64,000 bases of DNA from Pelagibacterales bacterium SAG-MED22 (GTDB taxonomy: Bacteria > Pseudomonadota > Alphaproteobacteria > Pelagibacterales > Pelagibacteraceae), in NCBI GenBank assembly GCA_014653985.1, contig JACWDT010000001.1, forward strand, positions 186,001-250,000. Reading direction: 5' to 3'. Below, piece by piece: positions 17,297 to 27,645 of this stretch. The notes beneath the pieces were generated by a model, which was given only the letters and a program-made list of their open reading frames with translations, ran no database searches and was not told the DNA's origin. Each line of letters opens with the position of its first letter. Position 1 is the stretch's first letter. Made by a program: the position numbers and the translations under genes.

Positions 17297-18826
17297 ATGA
17301 ACTTACTTAAGTCAACAGGCACATTTGGTTTTTATACGATCATAAGCAGATTACTTGGATATTTAAGAGATATTTTAATTGCAATATTTTTAGGAACAGG
17401 TTTGTTAGCAGATGCTTTTTTTGTAGCATTTAGAATTCCAAATACATTTAGAAGATTATTTTCAGAGGGAACTTTTAATGCTGCTTTCGTTCCAAGCTAT
17501 GCATCAGAAATGGTTAAGAGCAAAAAGCAATCCAACAAATTTGCAAATGACATTTTTAATCTTTTGTTTTTAAGTTTGTTAATAATCACATTGGTTGTTC
17601 AATTATTTATGCCTGTATTTGTATCTCTTATTGCGCCTGGTTTTGTAGGGGATATTGAAAAAATGGCAATAGCTATAACTCTGACCCGTATCACTTTTCC
17701 ATTCCTATTATTTATTTCTTTAGCATCTTTTTTTGCAGCAATATTAAATTCACACAATAAATTTGCAGCTGCATCAGGGGCACCAATAATATTAAATATT
17801 GTATTAGTTTTAGTTCTATTATTCTCAAACTCCTTAGGTGATAGCCTGGTATATTATTTATCTTATGGTGTTTCTTTAGCAGGATTATTACAAATGTTTT
17901 TTTTGTATAAATTTGTGAGAAAACATTACTCACTTAAAATTAATTTCAAAATTAAAATATCTGAAAAAGTTAAGATTTTTTTTAAAAAATTATTACCAAG
18001 CATTTTTTCTTCAGGTGTTACTCAAATAAATATATTAGTTGGAACTATTATCGCTTCATTCCAGGCAAGTGCGGTTTCATACCTGTATTATGCAGATAGA
18101 ATATATCAAATAAATTTAGCAATAGCTGGAATTGCAATTGGAGTAGTAGTTCTCCCTCAATTATCAAAACACGTCCAATCTAAAAAAAAAGATAAAATTT
18201 TGTTAATTCAAAACAAAGCGTTGGAGCTAAGTTTATTTTTGAGTTTACCAGCATCTATTGCATTAATCCTTGGTTCTGAACAAATAATTTCAGCACTTTT
18301 TGGCTATGGATCATTTGACAAAAACTCAGTATTAAATTCAAGTCTTGCTTTATATTATTTTGCTTTAGGTTTACCTGCATTTGCTTTAATCAAAGTGTTT
18401 TCTAGTTTCTTTTTTGCCAATCATAATACCAAAACACCTTTTTATATTTCTTTAATTTCTGTAGTTCTAAACATCCTAATAAGTGTTTATTATTTTAATG
18501 AAATCGGATTTATAATAATCCCTATTGCAACAACAATATCATCCTGGTTCAATGGTGTATTGTTATTTGTCTTTTTAAAAAATGGAAATTTTTTTTCATT
18601 CAATAAAATATTTGTAATAAAGTTTTTTAAAATAGTTATTGCTTCAATTTTAATGGGTTTTGTTTTTCAATTTTTATTAAACTTATTTCAAGATAAACTT
18701 GAATTTGAGCAAACATATAAATCTCTTTATTTAATATTATCAGCATTATTGGGCCTAGCGTCTTACCTTATCATTTCATATTTCATCAAAGCTTTTAAAA
18801 TAAGCGATATTCAACTAAAGTATTAA
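17297..18826 (+). CDS. murJ: Lipid II flippase MurJ (MviN)
   Basis: The 509-residue protein is strongly hydrophobic, with about 14 predicted membrane segments. It starts with the MviN motif [20 protein letters not shown] and continues [32 protein letters not shown], split here only by eye into family blocks. These carry the Arg residues needed for lipid II flipping. MurJ moves the peptidoglycan precursor across the inner membrane. It precedes trpS by four bases and is probably co-transcribed with it. Confidence 0.97.
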   Translation: MNLLKSTGTFGFYTIISRLLGYLRDILIAIFLGTGLLADAFFVAFRIPNTFRRLFSEGTFNAAFVPSYASEMVKSKKQSNKFANDIFNLLFLSLLIITLVVQLFMPVFVSLIAPGFVGDIEKMAIAITLTRITFPFLLFISLASFFAAILNSHNKFAAASGAPIILNIVLVLVLLFSNSLGDSLVYYLSYGVSLAGLLQMFFLYKFVRKHYSLKINFKIKISEKVKIFFKKLLPSIFSSGVTQINILVGTIIASFQASAVSYLYYADRIYQINLAIAGIAIGVVVLPQLSKHVQSKKKDKILLIQNKALELSLFLSLPASIALILGSEQIISALFGYGSFDKNSVLNSSLALYYFALGLPAFALIKVFSSFFFANHNTKTPFYISLISVVLNILISVYYFNEIGFIIIPIATTISSWFNGVLLFVFLKNGNFFSFNKIFVIKFFKIVIASILMGFVFQFLLNLFQDKLEFEQTYKSLYLILSALLGLASYLIISYFIKAFKISDIQLKY

Positions 18827-18830
18827 ATTC

Positions 18831-19832
18831 ATGGGTAAAAAAATATTTTCTGGCGTGCAACCTACGGGCAATCTTCATTTAGGTAATTATTTAGGAGCAA
18901 TAAAAAATTTTGTTGAGCTAAACAATGACAATGCAAATGAATGTATTTTTTGTGTGGTGGATTTACATGCTATAACAGTCAAACAAGATCCAAATGAATT
19001 AAGAAAAAATATTAGAGAAACTGTAGCAACATTTATTGCAAGTGGAATAGACGCAAAAAAAAGTATAATTTTTAATCAATCAGGTGTTGCAGCTCATTCA
19101 GAAGGTGCTTGGATTTTAAGTTGTGTGGCTCGTATGGGATGGCTAAATAGAATGACGCAATTTAAAGAAAAAGCTGGAAAGGATAAGGAAAAAGCTAGCA
19201 TTGGATTATATTCTTATCCTGTTCTTATGGCAGCTGATATCTTGTTATATGACACCACCCACGTTCCTGTAGGAGACGATCAAAAACAACATCTTGAGTT
19301 GTGCAGAGATATAGCTCAAAAATTTAATAAAGATTTTGATGTAGAGGATTTTTTAAAAGTTCCAGAGCCTTTAATTCAAAAAGAATTTTCTAGAATTATG
19401 AGTTTAAAGGATGGATCAAAAAAAATGAGTAAATCTGAGTTATCAGATTTAAGCAGAATAAACTTAACAGATGATAAAGATCAAATAATCAATAAAATCA
19501 AAAAAGCTAAAACAGATATCTTACCAATGCCAAAAGATATTAAAGAGCTTGAGGGGAGGCTAGAGGCACAAAATCTTTTAGGAATTTTTGCTAGCTTGAA
19601 TAATTCAACTTTAGAAACTTCTATAGAAAAATTTGCTGGTAAGAATTTTTCAGAGTTTAAACAAGAGCTATCTGAATTATTAGCTAATAAAATTATGCCA
19701 ATTTCTGAGGAGATTAAAAAATTACTTCAAGATCAATCACATCTTGATTCTATCCTTCTAGATGGAGTTGAAAAGGCTAACAAAATTGCATCAAAAAAGA
19801 TTAAAAATATAAAAGAAATTGTAGGTTTTTAA
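18831..19832 (+). CDS. trpS: Tryptophan--tRNA ligase
   Basis: The 333 residues are a typical class I Trp[20 protein letters not shown] with the HIGH-like HLGN near residue 17, [13 protein letters not shown] for tRNA and tryptophan binding, and the KMSKS loop [10 protein letters not shown] around residue 196. It charges tRNA-Trp in the cytosol. It follows murJ directly, a pairing also found in other alphaproteobacteria, and the nfuA-like gene follows 52 bases later. Confidence 0.98.
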   Translation: MGKKIFSGVQPTGNLHLGNYLGAIKNFVELNNDNANECIFCVVDLHAITVKQDPNELRKNIRETVATFIASGIDAKKSIIFNQSGVAAHSEGAWILSCVARMGWLNRMTQFKEKAGKDKEKASIGLYSYPVLMAADILLYDTTHVPVGDDQKQHLELCRDIAQKFNKDFDVEDFLKVPEPLIQKEFSRIMSLKDGSKKMSKSELSDLSRINLTDDKDQIINKIKKAKTDILPMPKDIKELEGRLEAQNLLGIFASLNNSTLETSIEKFAGKNFSEFKQELSELLANKIMPISEEIKKLLQDQSHLDSILLDGVEKANKIASKKIKNIKEIVGF

Positions 19833-19884
19833 CAAAAAATTAATATCAAGTTTTAATTTCCAAAATATAAACTATATATATTTT

Positions 19885-20424
19885 ATGTTTGTACAGACTG
19901 AAGTAACGCCAAATCCAAATTCATTGAAATTTCTTCCTGGAAAGAATGTTTCAAACAGTGGTCCTTATGAAATAACTAATAAAGATAAAATTAATAATGA
20001 ATTAGTTAAAAATATTTTATCTGTTAGTGGTGTCGAAGGTGTTTTCTTAGGAAAAGACTTTTTATCAGTGAACAAAAGTGACCAAATTAAATGGGATGAA
20101 ATAAAACATATTATAACCTCTTTTATTAATGACTTCTATTCTGACGGAAAAGAATTTGTTATTGATGAAAATATAAAAGAGGAAGAGCCAGACCTAGAAG
20201 AAATCGAAAAAAAAATTGTAAAAATCTTAGATCAAAAAATAAGACCAGCTGTTGCTAGAGATGGAGGCGATATTAAGTTTAAAGAATATAAAGATGGCGT
20301 TGTTAAAGTACAATTACAAGGTAGTTGCTCAGGTTGTCCTAGTTCTACAATGACTTTAAAACAGGGAGTTCAAAATCTATTGTGTCATTATATACCTGAA
20401 GTTAAAGAGGTAATCGCTATTTAA
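19885..20424 (+). CDS. NfuA-like Fe-S cluster carrier protein
   Basis: The 179 residues start with an Nfu_N domain (FVQTEVTPNPNSLKFLPG, residues 2-90). They end with a NifU C-terminal domain (about 105-179) holding the cluster-binding GSCSGCPSSTMTLKQGV with its Cys-x2-Cys. In the family the protein dimerises through the two Cys pairs and delivers 4Fe-4S clusters to targets. Nearby Fe-S clients in the window are MiaB, Nth and FdxA. It is followed by a Bax-like gene after three bases. Eukaryotic NFU1 has the same domain order, in line with an alphaproteobacterial origin. Confidence 0.95.
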   Translation: MFVQTEVTPNPNSLKFLPGKNVSNSGPYEITNKDKINNELVKNILSVSGVEGVFLGKDFLSVNKSDQIKWDEIKHIITSFINDFYSDGKEFVIDENIKEEEPDLEEIEKKIVKILDQKIRPAVARDGGDIKFKEYKDGVVKVQLQGSCSGCPSSTMTLKQGVQNLLCHYIPEVKEVIAI

Positions 20425-20427
20425 ATT

Positions 20428-21501
20428 ATGAATACAAATATAAAAATAAGTCACAAAAGAGTAAAAAATAAACTATTAAACACTTTTACAAGATTTTCTT
20501 TAAGTGTTTTGGTTGTTACATCGTTTTTCTACACTGCACCAATTTTTATAAATTTCGCAGATAAAAATTTTAATAATAAAGAATTCACAAATAACTCTAA
20601 GAATATTTTAAATGAAACCTTGAATAAAGGTAAAACATTTGAAGAGGACGATACATGGATGCAGAGTGATGAAATGGATCTTCTCTATGACATTTTAGAG
20701 GAAAATAATTCAGAAATAAATCTTGTAAGATATACCACCTCAGAGATCAATGCTCTGTTCAAGGAAGTAAAATATGACTTAGAAGAAGTAAGAGATACAA
20801 AGTTAGTTAAACCTATTGATATTGGTTTACTTCCCAAAGAGATTAAAAAAATAGTTAACACGAAAAAAAGAAAAGAAATGTTTATTAAAATTGTTTTACC
20901 TTTAGTTGTTAAAGAAAATAATAAAATCAGAATAGATAGAAAAAGACTTTTTATGATTTTAGGTAAAAATAGTAATACAGATATTGAAAAGAAGTGGTTA
21001 GAAAAAAAATATAAACAATATGGTGTAAGACAAAACGATCTTTCAACTTTAAAAATTAGAATGGATGAAATTCCAGTTTCATTAGCAATAGCACAAGCAG
21101 CGAAAGAAACAGGATGGGGAACTTCAAGATTTGCATTAAAAGGCAATGCTTTATTTGGACAGTGGACATGGTCTGGTGAAGGATTGAAGCCCAAAAATGC
21201 TGAAAAAGGTGAAGAGCATAAAGTGATGAAATTTCATAGTTTACAGCTTTCAGTTAGAGCTTATTTAAGAAATCTTAATACTCACTCATCTTATAAGAAT
21301 TTAAGAAAGGCAAGGACAAAGCAAAGAAATAGAAATAAACCATTGGATAGTTTAATTTTATCAAATCATCTTGACAAGTATGCGGAAACAGGAACTGAAT
21401 ATATAAAGGTACTTCAAGAAATAATAAAACAGAATAATTTAAAAGATTTTGATGAAGCACGATTGCTACCATCTAGTAAGGATTTAGAAAGTTTAATTTA
21501 A
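20428..21501 (+). CDS. Bax-like glucosaminidase-domain protein
   Basis: The 357-residue protein has a membrane anchor or signal segment (about residues 18-45, FSLSVLVVTSFFYTAPIFI). A charged stalk follows. The C-terminal domain matches Bax/GH73-type endo-beta-N-acetylglucosaminidases: FIKIVLPLVVKEN, IPVSLAIAQAAKETGWGTSRFA with the catalytic Glu, GNALFGQWTW, and LSVRAYLRNLNTHSSYKNLRK. It probably cleaves glycan strands of peptidoglycan in the periplasm. It starts three bases after nfuA-like and overlaps the convergent deacetylase gene by four bases, another envelope gene. Confidence 0.88.
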   Translation: MNTNIKISHKRVKNKLLNTFTRFSLSVLVVTSFFYTAPIFINFADKNFNNKEFTNNSKNILNETLNKGKTFEEDDTWMQSDEMDLLYDILEENNSEINLVRYTTSEINALFKEVKYDLEEVRDTKLVKPIDIGLLPKEIKKIVNTKKRKEMFIKIVLPLVVKENNKIRIDRKRLFMILGKNSNTDIEKKWLEKKYKQYGVRQNDLSTLKIRMDEIPVSLAIAQAAKETGWGTSRFALKGNALFGQWTWSGEGLKPKNAEKGEEHKVMKFHSLQLSVRAYLRNLNTHSSYKNLRKARTKQRNRNKPLDSLILSNHLDKYAETGTEYIKVLQEIIKQNNLKDFDEARLLPSSKDLESLI

Positions 21502-22559
21502 TTTGTTTTAATTGGAAATTGAACTCCAAACCATCTCCACTTACCGTTATCATTAAGAGAACAATTTACCCTTCCTCTTCTAGGCTCAAATGGTGCTCTA
21601 AATTCAATTGACAGCAAAGTACCTGAAAGGAAGGTATTTGACTTTTCCCATTTGTTTGCCTCATTTGAATAACAATTAATATTATTTAAATTTTTTTGTT
21701 CTTCAAAAAACTCAACCATAAACTTAGGGGGATTTGTAGATTTTGTTAATTGTTTTTCTAGAGGTAATAATCTTTTATATTCCAATGGAAAATGATTTAT
21801 GATCGAACTAAATCTTTTTAATTCGCCGTATTTTTCATTAATTGGAAATCTTGGTAATTCAAATTTATCCTTGTTCACATCAATAACTCCAGAGTGTTGA
21901 CCAAAAGCAAATTCAAAATTTTTAGAAATATAATCTCTCATCAATTTAGAATATTCACCAAATGGGTAAGAAAATAAATTTGGAACATAGCCCAATTCTT
22001 TTAAAAAAATCTTATTTGCCTTTTCAATATCTGATATAAATTTATCAGTTGTTTCATCAATGAGATAATCATGACTATGTGAGTGGTGTCCAATTAAAGC
22101 AAAAGACTCTTTTTCAATTTCTCTAATGTGATCCCAGGTCATATATCCATTTTTACCTACAGGTTCAGTTGAAACAAATAAGATAAAAGGAATTTTATTT
22201 TTTTTAAGATATGGCCAAGCTTCAAAATAAAAGGACTCAAATCCGTCATCAATAGTAATGAGTATCTCTTTTTTTAATCTTGCAGTACTAAATTGCTCCA
22301 TAAACTTATTGGGATTTTGAAAGTTAAAGTTTGATTTTTTAATTATCTGAATATGTTCTTTGAAAATATCCATTTGAATATTTGTTGATGGATATTCAGT
22401 TTCATTAAAACGATGATACATAATCGACAGAATTCCTTCATCTTTGGAATAGTATTTGATATTATTTTCATCTGCATTAGAACTTATATTAGAAAACATA
22501 ATAATTATGATTAAGCTTGTAATGGATATTACGAATGAAAAAATATTTTTAATGATCAT
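21498..22559 (-). CDS. Polysaccharide deacetylase (NodB domain) protein
   Basis: The 353-residue protein begins with a signal peptide or anchor (residues 1-30, ending near SNADEN). Its NodB core has the metal and catalytic motifs MYHRF, ITIDDGFES (the catalytic Asp and metal Asp), GHHSHSHDYL (metal His pair) and FSYPFGEYS. It likely de-N- or de-O-acetylates a surface or cell-wall glycan. The C-terminal 100 residues are unassigned. I chose the ATG at 22559 over the GTG one codon earlier; a start at 22499 would remove the signal peptide. The first 53 bases overlap the divergent tsaB gene. Confidence 0.85.
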   Translation of the reverse strand: MIIKNIFSFVISITSLIIIIMFSNISSNADENNIKYYSKDEGILSIMYHRFNETEYPSTNIQMDIFKEHIQIIKKSNFNFQNPNKFMEQFSTARLKKEILITIDDGFESFYFEAWPYLKKNKIPFILFVSTEPVGKNGYMTWDHIREIEKESFALIGHHSHSHDYLIDETTDKFISDIEKANKIFLKELGYVPNLFSYPFGEYSKLMRDYISKNFEFAFGQHSGVIDVNKDKFELPRFPINEKYGELKRFSSIINHFPLEYKRLLPLEKQLTKSTNPPKFMVEFFEEQKNLNNINCYSNEANKWEKSNTFLSGTLLSIEFRAPFEPRRGRVNCSLNDNGKWRWFGVQFPIKTN

Positions 22560-22893
22560 CACTAAAGATGATATTTATAATATTACTAAAGAGAATACTA
22601 AAATTAATTACGAGAAATTAACTTTAATTCTCAAAGATTTTTTAAATTTGAATAATCTGAAAATAGAAGATATTCAAAAAATCTATGTTAACAGAGGCCC
22701 AGGTAGCTTTGCGGGCATAAGAAACTCCTTATCAATAGTAAAAGCAATTAATGTTGCAAGAAAAGTTGATTATTATTGCTATAGTATTGAGGATTTCAAA
22801 GACCTAAAAGATGTAAAATACGAAGATATACCTAATTTGTGTGATAAATTTAAAATTAAAAAAAATTTGATTAAACCTATTTATTTAAGTTAG
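22507..22893 (+). CDS. tsaB: Short TsaB-like tRNA t6A biosynthesis protein
   Basis: From the ATG at 22507 the protein has 128 residues: MIKLVMDITNEKIFLMII, then VNRGPGSFAGIRNSLSIVKAI, which is the signature of TsaB/YeaZ (V-x-GPGSFTGLR). TsaB has the ASKHA fold and scaffolds TsaD and TsaE for threonylcarbamoyladenosine at tRNA position 37. E. coli TsaB has about 231 residues, so only the N-terminal lobe and a stub remain. Shortened TsaB proteins occur in compact genomes, but loss of the C-terminal lobe raises the question of what partner replaces it. An upstream ATG at 22456 adds residues with no family support. The fur-like gene follows after nine bases. Confidence 0.8.
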   Translation: MIKLVMDITNEKIFLMIITKDDIYNITKENTKINYEKLTLILKDFLNLNNLKIEDIQKIYVNRGPGSFAGIRNSLSIVKAINVARKVDYYCYSIEDFKDLKDVKYEDIPNLCDKFKIKKNLIKPIYLS

Positions 22894-22902
22894 AATTGAA
22901 CT

Positions 22903-23313
22903 ATGTCAGAAACAATTGAGCAAAAATGTTTATCTAAAGGTGTTAAATTAACTGATCAAAGAAGAATAATTGCTCAAGTGATGTCTGAAGCTTCAGATCA
23001 TCCAGATGTTGATGAATTATATAACCGGGTTTCTAAAATAGACTCAAAAATTAGCATTGCCACTGTTTATAGAACAGTGAAATTATTTGAAGAGTCTGGA
23101 ATTTTAACAAAGCACGAGTTTAAAGGTGGAAAAGCCAGATATGAAGAGTTAAATGAGGGACATCACGATCATTTAATCGATGTAAAGTCTGGAGAGATTA
23201 TAGAGTTTGTGGATGAGGAAATTGAGAAACTCCAAAAAAAAGTTGCAGAAAAATATGGATATACTTTGGTAGACCATAAACTAGAACTTTATGGGATTAA
23301 GAAGAAATCCTAA
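22903..23313 (+). CDS. Fur-family metal-responsive transcription regulator
   Basis: The 136-residue protein has the Fur winged helix: GVKLTDQRRIIAQVM, HPDVDELYNRV, and the recognition helix ISIATVYRTVKLFEESGIL. A C-terminal metal-binding dimerisation domain follows with GHHDHLIDVKSGEIIEF. The CxxC structural zinc pairs of E. coli Fur are missing, as in many alphaproteobacterial Fur/Mur proteins, where manganese rather than iron is sensed. It is distinct from the second Fur-superfamily gene at 38261, which I call Irr. It lies in a run with tsaB and miaB; miaB starts four bases after its stop. Confidence 0.93.
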   Translation: MSETIEQKCLSKGVKLTDQRRIIAQVMSEASDHPDVDELYNRVSKIDSKISIATVYRTVKLFEESGILTKHEFKGGKARYEELNEGHHDHLIDVKSGEIIEFVDEEIEKLQKKVAEKYGYTLVDHKLELYGIKKKS

Positions 23314-23317
23314 TAAA

Positions 23318-24646
23318 ATGGCACAAAAAATATTTATTAAAACATTTGGGTGTCAAATGAATGAGTACGATTCTAATAGAATATTTGACTCGGTAAAAAA
23401 AATAGGTTTTGAAAAAACAGATAATTATGAAGATGCAAATTGTTATCTTCTTAACACTTGTCATATAAGAGATAAAGCTAAAGAAAAAGTTTATCATGAA
23501 ATAGGTAGAGTAAAAAAAATTTTCCGATCAAAAGAAAAGCCATTAGTAATTATAGCAGGATGTGTTGCACAAGCTGAAAATCAAGAAATGTTAAAACGTG
23601 AGCCCTATATTGATTTAGTTATTGGTCCTCAATCTTATCACAAAATTAATGATACCATATTGAGTCACATTCAAAAAAAGAAAAAAATGGAGGAAACTGA
23701 GTTCGATGCTATCTCTAAATTTAAATATTTCAGTAAAATAAAAAATGAGGCTGGAAAAGTATCCTCATTCTTAACTATTCAAGAAGGCTGTGATAAATTT
23801 TGTCATTTCTGTGTAGTTCCTTATACAAGAGGACCTGAGTATTCAAGACCTTTTCAACAAATTATAGATGAGGCTAAATACTTATCTGAAAAGGGGACTA
23901 AAGAGATAGTACTCCTTGGTCAAAATGTAAATGCATATTATGACAGTAAAAATAGATTGTCCAACTTAATTTTGGAAATAGAAAAAATACAAGATATTAA
24001 AAGAATTAGATACACCACCTCTCATCCAAAAGACATGACTGAAGATTTGATAGATGTTTATAAAAATTCTCAAAAATTAATGCCACTTGTTCATCTTCCA
24101 GTACAAAGTGGATCTGATAAAATTTTAGAATCAATGAATAGAAAGCACACTATTAAAGACTATTTGCACATTTTTGAAAAATTAAAAAACATTAATAGTA
24201 AAATAGAATTTTCAAGCGATTTCATCATTGGTTATCCAGGAGAAAAAGAGGAAGATTTTGAAAAAACATTAAGTTTAATTGAAAAAGTTAATTTTATTAA
24301 TTCTTATTCTTTTATTTTTAGTGCCAGACCAGGAACAGTTGCTTTTGATTTAGAACTTACTGACAAAAAAACCTCAACACAAAGATTAGAAACTATCCAG
24401 AATAAATTGTATGAAAATCAAATGAATAGAAATAAACTATTTAAAAACCAAACAATTAATGTTTTGGTTGAAAATTTAACTGATGACAAAACCCAAACTT
24501 TTGGTAGATCTGAGTATATGACATCAGTAGTATTCAATGGTAATAAAAAACATATTGGAAAAATTGTTCCAGTAAAAATTAATAAATTTAATAGAACCAC
24601 TTTATTTGGTGAAATTGTTGAAGATTTAGATAAAAAGGTAGCATAA
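23318..24646 (+). CDS. miaB: tRNA-2-methylthio-N6-dimethylallyladenosine synthase
   Basis: I place the start at the ATG 23318 (MAQKIFIKTFGCQMNEYDS), giving 442 residues; an earlier in-frame ATG lies inside the fur gene. The N-terminal UPF0004 domain carries three Cys for the auxiliary cluster (FGCQMN, LNTCHIRDKA, IAGCVAQ). The radical SAM motif is CDKFCHFCVVPYTRGPE (CxxxCxxC), and a TRAM domain closes the protein (about 375-440). It thiomethylates i6A37 of tRNAs. The order miaB-phoH-ybeY-lnt is conserved in proteobacteria. Confidence 0.97.
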   Translation: MAQKIFIKTFGCQMNEYDSNRIFDSVKKIGFEKTDNYEDANCYLLNTCHIRDKAKEKVYHEIGRVKKIFRSKEKPLVIIAGCVAQAENQEMLKREPYIDLVIGPQSYHKINDTILSHIQKKKKMEETEFDAISKFKYFSKIKNEAGKVSSFLTIQEGCDKFCHFCVVPYTRGPEYSRPFQQIIDEAKYLSEKGTKEIVLLGQNVNAYYDSKNRLSNLILEIEKIQDIKRIRYTTSHPKDMTEDLIDVYKNSQKLMPLVHLPVQSGSDKILESMNRKHTIKDYLHIFEKLKNINSKIEFSSDFIIGYPGEKEEDFEKTLSLIEKVNFINSYSFIFSARPGTVAFDLELTDKKTSTQRLETIQNKLYENQMNRNKLFKNQTINVLVENLTDDKTQTFGRSEYMTSVVFNGNKKHIGKIVPVKINKFNRTTLFGEIVEDLDKKVA

Positions 24647-24649
24647 TAA

Positions 24650-25645
24650 TTGAGTAGCATAACAAATAAAAATATCGATCCATCTTTGAAGTTTGTTTAC
24701 TCAGATAACAATTCTTTAAGTGTCATATTTCATGATAATGATTTGTTGATGGGTGTTGTGGGTGAATTTAATAAAAATTTACAAGAGTTAGAGAAAGTTA
24801 CAAACTGTAGTTTGTACTCCAGAGGAAACTCAATATTAATTAAATCAAATCCAGAAAAGAATGAATTATTAAAAAATGCTATTCAGTTTTTAGCTAATCA
24901 GTTCATTAACAATGGAAGCATCGAGAGTAAAGATATAGTTTCTTCAGTTGATAAATTTATGATTAGTGAAAAAGTTAAAAATAACAATGTTACTGATATA
25001 ATTAAAACTCCAAAAAAATCTATAATTCCAAGATCTGAAAAACAAAAAGATTATGTAAGAGCACTAAGACAAAGTGATATTGTAATTTCAGCAGGCCCTG
25101 CTGGAACAGGAAAAACCTTTTTAGCAGTTGCTGTAGGACTGACAATGTTGTTAGAAAAAAAAATTGAGAGAATTATTTTATCAAGACCAGCAGTTGAAGC
25201 AGGCGAGCGTTTAGGATTTTTACCTGGAGATATGAAAGAAAAAGTAGATCCATATTTGAGGCCCTTATACGATTCTCTTTATGATCTTTTTGATTTTGAA
25301 AAAATTCAAAGGATGATTGAAATAGGTGATATAGAAATTGCTCCATTAGCTTTTATGAGAGGACGGACACTTAAAAATTCATTTGCAATTTTGGATGAAG
25401 CTCAGAATGCTACCGATACTCAAATCAAAATGTTTTTAACACGTATAGGAGAAAATTCTAAAATTGTAGTTAATGGTGATCCCACCCAAATAGATTTGCC
25501 AAACAAAGGTATGTCAGGATTAGTGCGTTCAAAACAATTATTAGGACACTTAAATGAGATATCAGTTGTTGATTTTGATCACTCTGATGTTGTAAGGCAT
25601 CCACTCGTTTCTAAAATTGTAAAAGCTTACTCTAAGAATGATTAA
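24650..25645 (+). CDS. ybeZ: PhoH-like ATPase (YbeZ)
   Basis: The 331 residues begin at a TTG codon three bases after the miaB stop. An N-terminal KH-like segment is followed by the PhoH NTPase core: Walker A SAGPAGTGKTFLA around residue 144, SRPAVEAGERLGFLPGD, Walker B SFAILDEAQNAT, and VVNGDPTQIDLP. YbeZ works with the YbeY endoribonuclease encoded next (eight-base overlap) in rRNA maturation and stress. TTG is the only start consistent with family length. Confidence 0.95.
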   Translation: MSSITNKNIDPSLKFVYSDNNSLSVIFHDNDLLMGVVGEFNKNLQELEKVTNCSLYSRGNSILIKSNPEKNELLKNAIQFLANQFINNGSIESKDIVSSVDKFMISEKVKNNNVTDIIKTPKKSIIPRSEKQKDYVRALRQSDIVISAGPAGTGKTFLAVAVGLTMLLEKKIERIILSRPAVEAGERLGFLPGDMKEKVDPYLRPLYDSLYDLFDFEKIQRMIEIGDIEIAPLAFMRGRTLKNSFAILDEAQNATDTQIKMFLTRIGENSKIVVNGDPTQIDLPNKGMSGLVRSKQLLGHLNEISVVDFDHSDVVRHPLVSKIVKAYSKND

Positions 25646-26099
25646 TATAAATGTCTTCTCAGAAGAGAAGGCTTGGTCAAAAAGGGTTAGAAATAAACAT
25701 GTTTTTTTTCAAAAAATCTGCAATGCTTTCCCAAAAAAATATAAGTTTTTACATAAAAAAGTAAGTTTTACTTTGTTGCTCTCTAATAATAAGAATATTC
25801 AAAAATTAAATAAACTTTTTAGAAAAAAAAATAAGCCCACAGATATCTTGTCATTTCCATCAACTAAAAAAGTTAGAATTTCTAAACAAACTTATTTAGG
25901 AGATATAATAATTAGTTATAATTTTATAAACAAACCTAAATCATTAAATACAAAGCTTTTTAGAGAGAAAGTGACCAAAATATTCATCCATGGTTTCCTC
26001 CATTTATTAGGTTTTGATCATAAAAAAAATAAAGATTATAAAAAAATGTTAAAAGAAGAGGCACAAATATACAAGTTCGTAATTTCTAAAACAAAATAA
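25638..26099 (+). CDS. ybeY: Endoribonuclease YbeY
   Basis: The 153-residue protein ends with the zinc triad HGFLHLLGFDH (H-x3-H-x5-H). It includes the family block KPTDILSFPS and the strand YLGDIIISY. YbeY takes part in 16S rRNA 3'-end maturation and ribosome quality control. The N-terminal half is unusually Lys-rich, as are many proteins here. It overlaps ybeZ by eight bases and is followed one base later by lnt. In most alphaproteobacteria a corC-type gene lies between ybeY and lnt; it is missing here. Confidence 0.95.
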   Translation: MININVFSEEKAWSKRVRNKHVFFQKICNAFPKKYKFLHKKVSFTLLLSNNKNIQKLNKLFRKKNKPTDILSFPSTKKVRISKQTYLGDIIISYNFINKPKSLNTKLFREKVTKIFIHGFLHLLGFDHKKNKDYKKMLKEEAQIYKFVISKTK

Positions 26100-26100
26100 A

Positions 26101-27645
26101 TTGACTAAAAAATCATATATTGAATTTATATTTTTAATATTTTTAGGGGCCGTAACGTCCCTAAGTTTACCACCTTTTAACTATATAATTATTAACTTTA
26201 TTACCCTAAGTTTTTTATTTGCCTTTTTAATAAATAGGTCAAAAGAAACTAAAAATAAAAAAATATTCTTCTTTTATGGATGGTTTTTTGGTTTTGGTTA
26301 TTTCATTTCAAATCTTTATTGGATATCAATTTCATTAACTTTTGATGAGACTTTTAAGTTTTTGATCCCAGTAACATTAATTCTTATTCCAGCTTTTTTA
26401 GCCTTATTTTATGGACTAATTTCATTTTTATTTTTTATTTTTAAAACTAAAAAAATAATTTCATCTTTCTTTCTGTTTTCTTTAATTTTTGGTTTAATAG
26501 AGTATGTTAGAGGTTCTATCTTAACAGGATTTCCATGGAATTTAATTGCCTATAGTTTCTCAAATCATTTAGAAATTTTAAATATCACCTCTGTTATAGG
26601 TACCTACGGATTCAATTTATTTTGCATTTCACTATTTATAAGTCCAGCAGTATTTATTTTAAGGGATACAAGAGCTGACATATGGGTCTGTATATTTTTT
26701 CTTTTAATCACAATTATTTTGTATCTTTATGGATCTCAGTCCAAAAAGGTTTTTACTGAAGCTGAAATAAATTCTATTGATTATAAGGTTAGAGTTATTG
26801 GTTCCAAGATTAAATTAGATAGATTTTATTCTAATATTGATCCAATAACAGCTATTGAGGATTTAATTGAACTCAGTGAGCCTGATAAAAACGAAAAAAT
26901 TATTTTTGTGTGGCCAGAGGGAATACTGCCAGGCATATCTAGAGAAAAAATAGTTGATTACAAATGGTTATTTGAAAATCATTTTAATCAAAATCATTTA
27001 TTAGTCCTTGGTATAAATAGTAAATCTATTGAGAATGGTGTTGTTAAATATTTTAATTCTCTCTCAGTATATGATCACAGTTTAAATTTATTAAATTCAT
27101 ATGACAAAAATAACCTTGTGCCGTTTGGGGAATTTTTACCATTTGAACATATACTTAAATATATTGGTTTAAAAACGTTAACTAATAATTACCAGTCTTA
27201 TTCAAAAGGAAGTGAGAGAAATATAATTAAAATTAATAAAAACAATTCCTCCTTAAAATTTTTACCCCTTATTTGCTATGAAATAATTTATTCTGGAAGA
27301 ATTTTTAATAATCCAGATTTTGATTTTATTATAAATATTTCAGAGGACGGATGGTTTGGTCAATCCATTGGACCAAGACAACATTTTATTCACAGTAAAT
27401 ATAGAGCAATTGAAAGTGGTAAATATGTATTACGCTCTGCAAATAATGGAATATCAGCTATAATAAATCCAATTGGTGATATTGAACAAGAAGTTAGCTT
27501 TAATGAAACAGGCTATATTGATTTTAGTCAATTTAAAAAAATTCAACCAACAGTATTTTCTAAATATGGAAATAAAATTTTTGGATTAATAATTTTATTG
27601 TATATTTTTTTATTTTTTTCATTTAATAGAATTAACAATGAGTAA
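26101..27645 (+). CDS. lnt: Apolipoprotein N-acyltransferase
   Basis: The 514-residue protein has an N-terminal membrane region of about six helices (residues 5-210), a periplasmic nitrilase-like domain and one C-terminal helix. The catalytic triad is visible: Glu in [10 protein letters not shown], Lys in [17 protein letters not shown] and Cys in [11 protein letters not shown]. It transfers the third acyl chain to lipoproteins, needed for the DolP-like and LptM-like lipoproteins in this window. Translation appears to start at TTG 26101 one base after the ybeY stop. It overlaps metK by eight bases. Confidence 0.95.
   Translation: MTKKSYIEFIFLIFLGAVTSLSLPPFNYIIINFITLSFLFAFLINRSKETKNKKIFFFYGWFFGFGYFISNLYWISISLTFDETFKFLIPVTLILIPAFLALFYGLISFLFFIFKTKKIISSFFLFSLIFGLIEYVRGSILTGFPWNLIAYSFSNHLEILNITSVIGTYGFNLFCISLFISPAVFILRDTRADIWVCIFFLLITIILYLYGSQSKKVFTEAEINSIDYKVRVIGSKIKLDRFYSNIDPITAIEDLIELSEPDKNEKIIFVWPEGILPGISREKIVDYKWLFENHFNQNHLLVLGINSKSIENGVVKYFNSLSVYDHSLNLLNSYDKNNLVPFGEFLPFEHILKYIGLKTLTNNYQSYSKGSERNIIKINKNNSSLKFLPLICYEIIYSGRIFNNPDFDFIINISEDGWFGQSIGPRQHFIHSKYRAIESGKYVLRSANNGISAIINPIGDIEQEVSFNETGYIDFSQFKKIQPTVFSKYGNKIFGLIILLYIFLFFSFNRINNE

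Noticed and set aside
23291-23317. Upstream ATG for miaB
   Set aside because: It lies within the end of the Fur-family gene. MAQKIFIKTFGCQMN from 23318 is the usual MiaB start.
27500-27640. SAM riboswitch before metK
   Set aside because: metK begins inside lnt with an eight-base overlap, leaving no leader, and I see no matching structure in the coding sequence.
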